A stretch of DNA of 37,651 nucleotides. Origin: Planctomycetota bacterium. GTDB lineage: Bacteria; Planctomycetota; Planctomycetia; Pirellulales; PNKZ01. The notes under the pieces are model-generated. The model was not told where the DNA came from. It ran no database searches and was given only the letters and a program-made list of their open reading frames with translations. This document shows, piece after piece, positions 33,440-37,651 of the stretch. Position numbers and translations under genes: made by a program. The stretch lies in contig JAFLCO010000016.1 in the NCBI GenBank assembly GCA_017303535.1, forward strand, positions 1-37,651. Direction: 5' to 3'. The number at the start of each line of letters is the position of its first letter. Position 1 is the stretch's first letter.

Positions 33440-33979
33440 TTACCAGGGGGCTTCCATGAGCCCGACGATCTGCCGGGCGATGCGGTTGATCGCTTCTTGC
33501 TGGGCCGTGCTGATCGATTGGCCGAGTTCGGGATAGAACTCTTCGGTGCCGAACACCTGCACCAAGTCCGGCGGCAACGGGATGGGCTGCATGTTCTGCA
33601 ACGTCACTCCGTTGCGATCGACCCAGGTCGTTTCGACGGTGTAGTACGTCGTGAGTTCGCGCGGGTCGTCCGTCGGGGCCTCGACGGAAACGCCTTTGGC
33701 TTCCGTCAGCAGCCGGCCGGTGAGGATGCTGTCGGCATCCGACGAGTTGACGACTTTGTACGGCGTGCGGCGTTCAATTTCGCGCACCACCGCTTCGGTG
33801 AGCCGCTCGCCGAGGTTGCGGCGATAGGAGTTCGACTCGAACATCGGCACGTACACCGTGCGGACGTTGCAGGAGTAAAGCGATTTGACGCCCATGCGAT
33901 AGGGGGCGCAACCGGGGATAAAGGCGGCCAAGGATAATGCCGCGAGTGCCCAAGTCGCTGCGACTCGCCGGCCGATCAT
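33440..33979 (-). CDS. lptE: LptE-like outer-membrane lipoprotein
   Basis: 179 residues. LptE partners LptD to insert lipopolysaccharide into the outer membrane. The N-terminus MIGRRVAATWALAALSLAAF continues IPGC, a lipoprotein signal with Cys24. The early motif VRTVYVPMFESNSYRRNLGE and the helix LTEAVVREIERRTPYKVV, followed by DADSILTGRLLT, are typical of the LptE fold. The C-terminus has a helix (QQEAINRIARQIVGLM). The ATG overlaps the stop of the BamD-like gene (ATGA), so they are probably translationally coupled. No lptD is in the window. The lipoprotein call is strong, the LptE call good. Confidence 0.8.
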   Translation of the reverse strand: MIGRRVAATWALAALSLAAFIPGCAPYRMGVKSLYSCNVRTVYVPMFESNSYRRNLGERLTEAVVREIERRTPYKVVNSSDADSILTGRLLTEAKGVSVEAPTDDPRELTTYYTVETTWVDRNGVTLQNMQPIPLPPDLVQVFGTEEFYPELGQSISTAQQEAINRIARQIVGLMEAPW

Positions 33980-35226
33980 GGTTGATCTCGGTACGAAACT
34001 TTCTCGCGGGCTAGCCACTTCGTCAGCCAGGGGAAGTGATCCGGCGGCTCCGGCGGCAAATTCTGAATTTCCGCCAGCCGCTGCTTCGCCAAGTCGGCGA
34101 ACTTCGTTTCGGGATATTCCTTGAGTACGTTAGCGTAGTGGGCGCTTGCGGCGCGATTGTAATCCAGCCGGCGGTAGTACTCTCCGAGGTCGTATTCACG
34201 CTCGGCGATCTGCGCGCGGATGGCTTCTTGGGCTTGGTAAAGCCGCGGGCGTTCTTCCGGCATGGAGCCGCCGTAGTTCTTCAGCGTGTGATCGGCCAAC
34301 TTCTCAGCCTTCGTGAGCGGCGTCGGGTCGTACTGCGGGCCTTGGTAGGCGTTCATGTACGACTGCAGGCCGAGCAGGTGCGCTTGCTCTTGATGTTCGC
34401 TCGACGAGTAATCCTTGCGGAGCAATTCGTAGTGATAAGCGGCGTCTTCAAAACGCTCATCAATGAAGTAGGCCGTCGATTGGGCCATGAGGGCGTCGTC
34501 GGCGAGCGGGCCGGTCGGGTCGCTCAGGCGAATGTTCTCGTAGCACTTCAGACCGTTGCCGTGCGTGTCGAACCAGGGCCGTGTCTTGTCGAAGAAGTTC
34601 GGCGCGAGCATGGCATGGTCGTGCCCTTTTTCGTCCCAGAAGCGACCGATGGCGAACTGGCGCGCCGTCACGCGGTCGAGATGCCGCGAGTTTTCGTACT
34701 TCTTAACCAGCGTGTCGAACGCATTGCGCGCCGCATGATACTGGTCGTCGAAGAATAACGCCTCGCCCTGCATGTAGAGAGCGTCTTCTTCAAGCAAGGA
34801 ATCGGGCCAACGCTCGGCCGCTTCTTCAAATTTGTCCGCGGCCTCGCCGTACTTCTTCTCTTGAAACAACGCATGGCCGGAAGCGTAGGCGTCTTTCGCG
34901 ATTTTCTGGTCGGGGGCCTTGCCGGTCGCCGCTTTGAATTGCTTCTTGAGGTTTTCCGCGGAGAGAGTCTCTTGCGTCTTTTGCCAGAGGCTCTTTTCTT
35001 CTTGGGCCGAGGGGTCGTCGATCGAAACGCCGGGCGTCGAGCCGTCGGCCGGTTCTTCGTAGGCGACCTGGTTGATCGATTGGCCGGGGCGACCGTCGGC
35101 CGCGGCTTGGGCCGCTTTGGCCTTCGTCGCAAACGGGTCGCTCAGGCCTTGCAGACCTCCCGCGCAGCCGGCGCAAAAGATCAACGCCGTGCAAGCAAGC
35201 GCAATTCTGAGCCGCAGGGCAACCAT
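33976..35226 (-). CDS. BamD-like TPR lipoprotein
   Basis: 416 residues. BamD-type lipoproteins are tetratricopeptide-repeat proteins that help fold outer-membrane proteins. The N-terminus MVALRLRIALACTALIFCAG then Cys21 is a lipoprotein signal. A disordered segment (about 22-110) leads to TPR-like repeats: AYASGHALFQEKKYGEAADK, EEDALYMQGEALFFDDQYHA, then DDALMAQSTAYFIDERFEDA and YNRAASAHYANVLKEYPETK. It is longer than E. coli BamD (about 245), so it could be a general TPR lipoprotein instead. The ATG at 35226 is preferred over one at 35322 because it gives the signal peptide. The stop overlaps the lptE-like start by the ATGA arrangement, linking two envelope-assembly factors. Confidence 0.78.
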   Translation of the reverse strand: MVALRLRIALACTALIFCAGCAGGLQGLSDPFATKAKAAQAAADGRPGQSINQVAYEEPADGSTPGVSIDDPSAQEEKSLWQKTQETLSAENLKKQFKAATGKAPDQKIAKDAYASGHALFQEKKYGEAADKFEEAAERWPDSLLEEDALYMQGEALFFDDQYHAARNAFDTLVKKYENSRHLDRVTARQFAIGRFWDEKGHDHAMLAPNFFDKTRPWFDTHGNGLKCYENIRLSDPTGPLADDALMAQSTAYFIDERFEDAAYHYELLRKDYSSSEHQEQAHLLGLQSYMNAYQGPQYDPTPLTKAEKLADHTLKNYGGSMPEERPRLYQAQEAIRAQIAEREYDLGEYYRRLDYNRAASAHYANVLKEYPETKFADLAKQRLAEIQNLPPEPPDHFPWLTKWLAREKVSYRDQP

Positions 35227-35327
35227 GCCGTGTGCGTCCCCGTGAGGTGTGGAAATGACGAAGCGACGTGATTCGGACAAGACGTGATTCAAACGAAGTG
35301 ACGCGGTCGGGCGTGTGAACAAGCGGG

Positions 35328-36095
35328 CTATTTCGACGCCGCGACGCCGGGTAGCCCCAAGTACTCGTGCATTTTCGGCTTATGGCCGAGCAAATGTGCA
35401 ATGTATTGACTGACGACTCCGCGCAATTCGCCCGCCTGACGCCGTTCGGGAACTTGCGACGACCAGCCTTCGCCCGGACTTGCCAGGCGCTCGAGCCAGT
35501 CGACCGCATCGTTCGACAACGACGCCACGTGCCGCTTTCCCGGACGACAGACCTCGCACAACACTCCGCCCGACGCGAGCCCGAAGGCTTTGCGACGGTC
35601 GCCGGTGATCGCTTTGCCGCACTCCACGCATTCGCGCAGCGACGGCAAGTGACCCAGCATGCGTAGGGCCGTGAGTTCGAAGCGAAGCACCGTTAGACCT
35701 GCCGGCAACGAAGCGGTTCGCAAGTGTTCGAGGGTGTCGACCGCGAGGTCGAACAGCTCGGGATGCGGATCACCGTCGTGCGTGAGTTCGTTCAGCAACT
35801 CCGCGACGTAGTAGCCTCCGTACAAGTAGGAGAGGTCGCTCCCGCCCGCACGAAAGCGGCGTTCCAGCTTGGCTTCCGTCAGCAAGTCGAGAGCATCGGA
35901 CGTTTTGCGGAGGAACACTAGTCGAACCCGCGAGAGCAGGTCAAGGGCAGACTCGAAAGGGCCTTTCGGCCGGCGAGCGCCTTTCGCGAGGCCGCTGATC
36001 TTGCCGAACTCGCGCGTAAACAGCGTGACCACGGCGCTGGTCTCGCTGAACTCGATAACGCGTAAAACGAGGGCTTCGGCTTTCTCGGCGGACAT
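35328..36095 (-). CDS. recO: DNA repair protein RecO
   Basis: 255 residues. RecO anneals single strands and, with RecR, loads RecA at gaps. The N-terminal OB-fold region runs EALVLRVIEFSETSAVVTLF then FGKISGLAKGARR. The C-terminal part has a four-cysteine zinc site: Cys156, Cys159 (CVECGK), Cys180 and Cys183 (CEVCRPGK). The end PKMHEYLGLPG is usual. ATG at 36095. The upstream gap carries a G-quadruplex-type repeat. The gene sits between ybeY and the BamD-like gene. Confidence 0.95.
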   Translation of the reverse strand: MSAEKAEALVLRVIEFSETSAVVTLFTREFGKISGLAKGARRPKGPFESALDLLSRVRLVFLRKTSDALDLLTEAKLERRFRAGGSDLSYLYGGYYVAELLNELTHDGDPHPELFDLAVDTLEHLRTASLPAGLTVLRFELTALRMLGHLPSLRECVECGKAITGDRRKAFGLASGGVLCEVCRPGKRHVASLSNDAVDWLERLASPGEGWSSQVPERRQAGELRGVVSQYIAHLLGHKPKMHEYLGLPGVAASK

Positions 36096-36107
36096 CGGCA
36101 GGCAAAT

Positions 36108-36132
36108 GGGGAGTGGGGAGTGGGGAGTGGGG
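36108..36132 (+). repeat. GGGGAGT tandem repeat, G-quadruplex motif upstream of recO
   Basis: Four GGGG runs (36108-36111, 36115-36118, 36122-36125, 36129-36132) are separated by exactly AGT. This is an ideal four-tetrad G-quadruplex pattern on the strand opposite recO, 12 bp before the recO start codon. Confidence 0.85.
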
Positions 36133-36214
36133 AATTATAGGCGCAAGCTACGCCGGCGATGAATGCGAGATTGTCGCGAAGGCCGAAGTCGCAATGCCGG
36201 CAAATGATTCCGTT

Positions 36215-36257
36215 CAATAGCCCCGGATGAATATCCGGGTGAACTGCCGGACTATTG
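36215..36257. repeat. Nested hairpin overlapping the ybeY stop
   Basis: CAATAG (36215-36220) pairs with CTATTG (36252-36257), enclosing CCCGGAT-GAAT-ATCCGGG (36222-36239). The outer right arm includes the ybeY stop codon. There is no T-tract, so it is more a processing or stability element than a terminator. Confidence 0.5.
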
Positions 36258-36704
36258 CAATTCTTCCGGCGGGCTCGGCAGCGAAACTCCGAACGCAGCG
36301 AGATACTCGCGCTCCCGCGCACGCATCGTCTTGCGAGGTTCCGGCGTGAGATCGTCGTGCCCGACGATATGCAACGCCCCGTGGATCGCATAGAGGAGCA
36401 ATTCGTCGTCGGGCGGGATTTTTAGTTCTGCCGCGCTGCGGGCGGCGACATCGGCCCCTAGAACGATCTCTCCTTCGAGAAGCTTGCCTTCATCTTCCAG
36501 GGCAAAGCTCACGACGTCGGTCGGCTCATCATGCTGGAGAAACCGCAGGTTGACGTCGTGGATCGTCGCATCGTCGACGACCGCTACGCTGACCGAACCT
36601 TTCGACTTGCCGGCGTCTTTAACGATTCGCAAGACGGCGGCCCGCAGACGTTCGACGTCGACCGGAAACGGCTCGTGTTCGACGGTGATATCGACGCGAA
36701 TCAT
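36252..36704 (-). CDS. ybeY: Endoribonuclease YbeY (16S rRNA maturation)
   Basis: 150 residues. YbeY is a metal-dependent RNase needed for 16S rRNA 3'-end maturation and ribosome quality control. The family block is HGALHIVGHDDLTPE, with His108 and His112 as metal ligands; the usual third His of H-x3-H-x5-H is Asp118. The N-terminal FLQHDEPTDVVSFALED and LGEIVLG-like (LLEGEIVLGADVA) motifs fit. The ATG at 36704 lies 2 bp after the pgpH stop; an open-frame start further upstream would overlap pgpH and is rejected. pgpH-ybeY is a very common bacterial gene order. Confidence 0.94.
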   Translation of the reverse strand: MIRVDITVEHEPFPVDVERLRAAVLRIVKDAGKSKGSVSVAVVDDATIHDVNLRFLQHDEPTDVVSFALEDEGKLLEGEIVLGADVAARSAAELKIPPDDELLLYAIHGALHIVGHDDLTPEPRKTMRAREREYLAAFGVSLPSPPEELQ

Positions 36705-36706
36705 CG

Positions 36707-37651
36707 CTAGGCCGACGCCGTGCTGGCGTATTTGACCCGACCGTGATAGACGGCCGTGAGCGACTTGATCAAGCTGTCTTCGACGATCCGCAGTTGTTGC
36801 AACGTCAGGCCGCATTCGTCGAATTGGCCGTCGAGAAGTTTGTTCATGCCGATCTGCTCGACAAGATTCTCGATCCGCGACGGCGTGGGCTCGACCAGCG
36901 TACGCGACGCGCTCTCGACGCTGTCGGCCAGCATGAGGATTGCGGCTTCCACAGTTTGCGGCTTCGGGCCGGGATACCGGTACGAGCTTTCCTGCACTTC
37001 GCCGGCCTCGGGATTCGCTTCGCTTTGTTCGTTCGCGCGGCGATAGAAGTATTCGACCAGGGTGGTACCGTGATGTTGCTCGATAAAATCAATGACCGGT
37101 TGCGGCAAGTGGTGTTGGCGGGCTAAATCGGCGCCGTCTTTTACGTGCGCAATGATGATCAGCGTGCTCATCGCCGGCAGCAGATTTTCATGCCGGTTGC
37201 CTTGCAGGCCTTGGTTCTCCACGAAGTAGTTCGGCTTGAGCATTTTGCCGATGTCGTGGAAGTACGCCCCGATACGAAGCAAAAGCCCTCGAGCACCGAT
37301 CTGTTCTGCGGCCGCTTCGGCAATCGAGGCGACGCTGATTGAATGGTTGTAGGTGCCCGGGGCCCGGCGAACGAGTTCCTGCATCAACGGGTGCGACGGA
37401 TCGGCGAGTTCCAGCAGGCTCATATCCGTGAGCACGCCGAACAGTCGCTCGATGTACGGCAGCAGACCGGTCATGAGGAAGCCGGTCAGGAACGTCCACA
37501 AGGCGTTGCGACCGGCGTGGCGTAGCACGGTTTCACCCAGCGGCTGTTCGTCGAAGAGCGCCATGCCGAGCGTGAGCAGAAAGGCGACGACCGCCGAAAG
37601 GAGCCCGACGCGAATCAGCTTCCCGCGAGTACGAATCGAATCGAGTTGCAA
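36707..37651 (-). CDS. 7TM-HD phosphohydrolase, PgpH/YqfF family (N-terminus outside window)
   Basis: The visible 314 residues are the C-terminal part of a membrane HD-domain protein. Two hydrophobic segments (about 14-33 and 50-66) precede the HD domain, which has GTYNHSISVASIAEAAAEQI, the metal pair in YFHDIGKMLKPNYFVENQ and a later QHHGTTLVEYFYRR. This domain order matches the PgpH/YqfF family, which in Listeria hydrolyses cyclic di-AMP. The gene runs off the right edge, so the large extracellular N-terminal domain is not seen. It is 2 bp from ybeY, as in many bacteria. Substrate here is inferred from family only. Confidence 0.9.
   Translation of the reverse strand: MQLDSIRTRGKLIRVGLLSAVVAFLLTLGMALFDEQPLGETVLRHAGRNALWTFLTGFLMTGLLPYIERLFGVLTDMSLLELADPSHPLMQELVRRAPGTYNHSISVASIAEAAAEQIGARGLLLRIGAYFHDIGKMLKPNYFVENQGLQGNRHENLLPAMSTLIIIAHVKDGADLARQHHLPQPVIDFIEQHHGTTLVEYFYRRANEQSEANPEAGEVQESSYRYPGPKPQTVEAAILMLADSVESASRTLVEPTPSRIENLVEQIGMNKLLDGQFDECGLTLQQLRIVEDSLIKSLTAVYHGRVKYASTASA

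Overview
The window is GC-rich bacterial chromosome, most likely from a planctomycete (Pirellulales-like). This is an inference from gene content: adjacent type I and type III glutamine synthetases, a Tat-exported ThuA protein, BamD-like and LptE-like outer-membrane lipoproteins, a beta-propeller/diheme cytochrome fusion, and a very long FHA-domain protein. Genes are packed on both strands. There is no phage, plasmid, transposase or CRISPR array.

Layout. 1-2187: trigger factor (minus strand, cut by the window edge), tRNA-Gly(GCC), and a divergent promoter region. 2188-6477: a 1429-residue FHA protein with a long acidic repeat tail. 6.5-8.0 kb: a ThuA-domain protein and a small ASCH protein. 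8.05-8.45 kb: copy A of a composite palindromic repeat. 8.6-11.5 kb: an unknown lipoprotein, then two small heat-shock proteins behind a sigma-54-like promoter. 11.5-16.4 kb: a probable operon of PTS enzyme I, prolyl oligopeptidase, a membrane-anchored barnase-like RNase and a barstar-like inhibitor whose start overlaps the RNase stop. 16.4-19.0 kb: PaiB-like protein, LutA-like oxidoreductase and a D-threonine aldolase-like gene with a frameshifted C-terminus. 19.1-22.4 kb: three exported redox proteins. 22.7-29.0 kb: glnA, an M48 protease with an AIM24-family partner, a small membrane protein, and type III glutamine synthetase with its own sigma-54-like promoter. 29.0-29.8 kb: about 860 bp without genes, full of palindromes, including copy B of the repeat in inverted orientation. 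29.8-37.65 kb: a minus-strand run read from the right edge as pgpH (partial), ybeY, recO, bamD-like, lptE-like, folP, proA, fliM.

What stands out. (1) A roughly 394-bp composite element occurs twice, inverted, 21 kb apart. It has a well-conserved 5' block, a long inverted repeat whose arms are themselves palindromic, and further palindromes whose base sequence differs between copies while the dyad pattern persists. Each copy sits just after a stop codon in the same orientation to its gene. (2) The FHA protein carries five acidic-flanked T-x-x-F sites resembling the phospho-switch of actinobacterial GarA/OdhI. (3) The RNase/inhibitor pair looks like a membrane-tethered barnase-barstar module. 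(4) An 87-bp sequence upstream of fliM can fold into a four-arm cruciform with almost every base assigned.

Limits: all functions come from reading motifs in the translated sequence. No database search or folding program was run. Promoters and palindrome roles are pattern-based and unproven.
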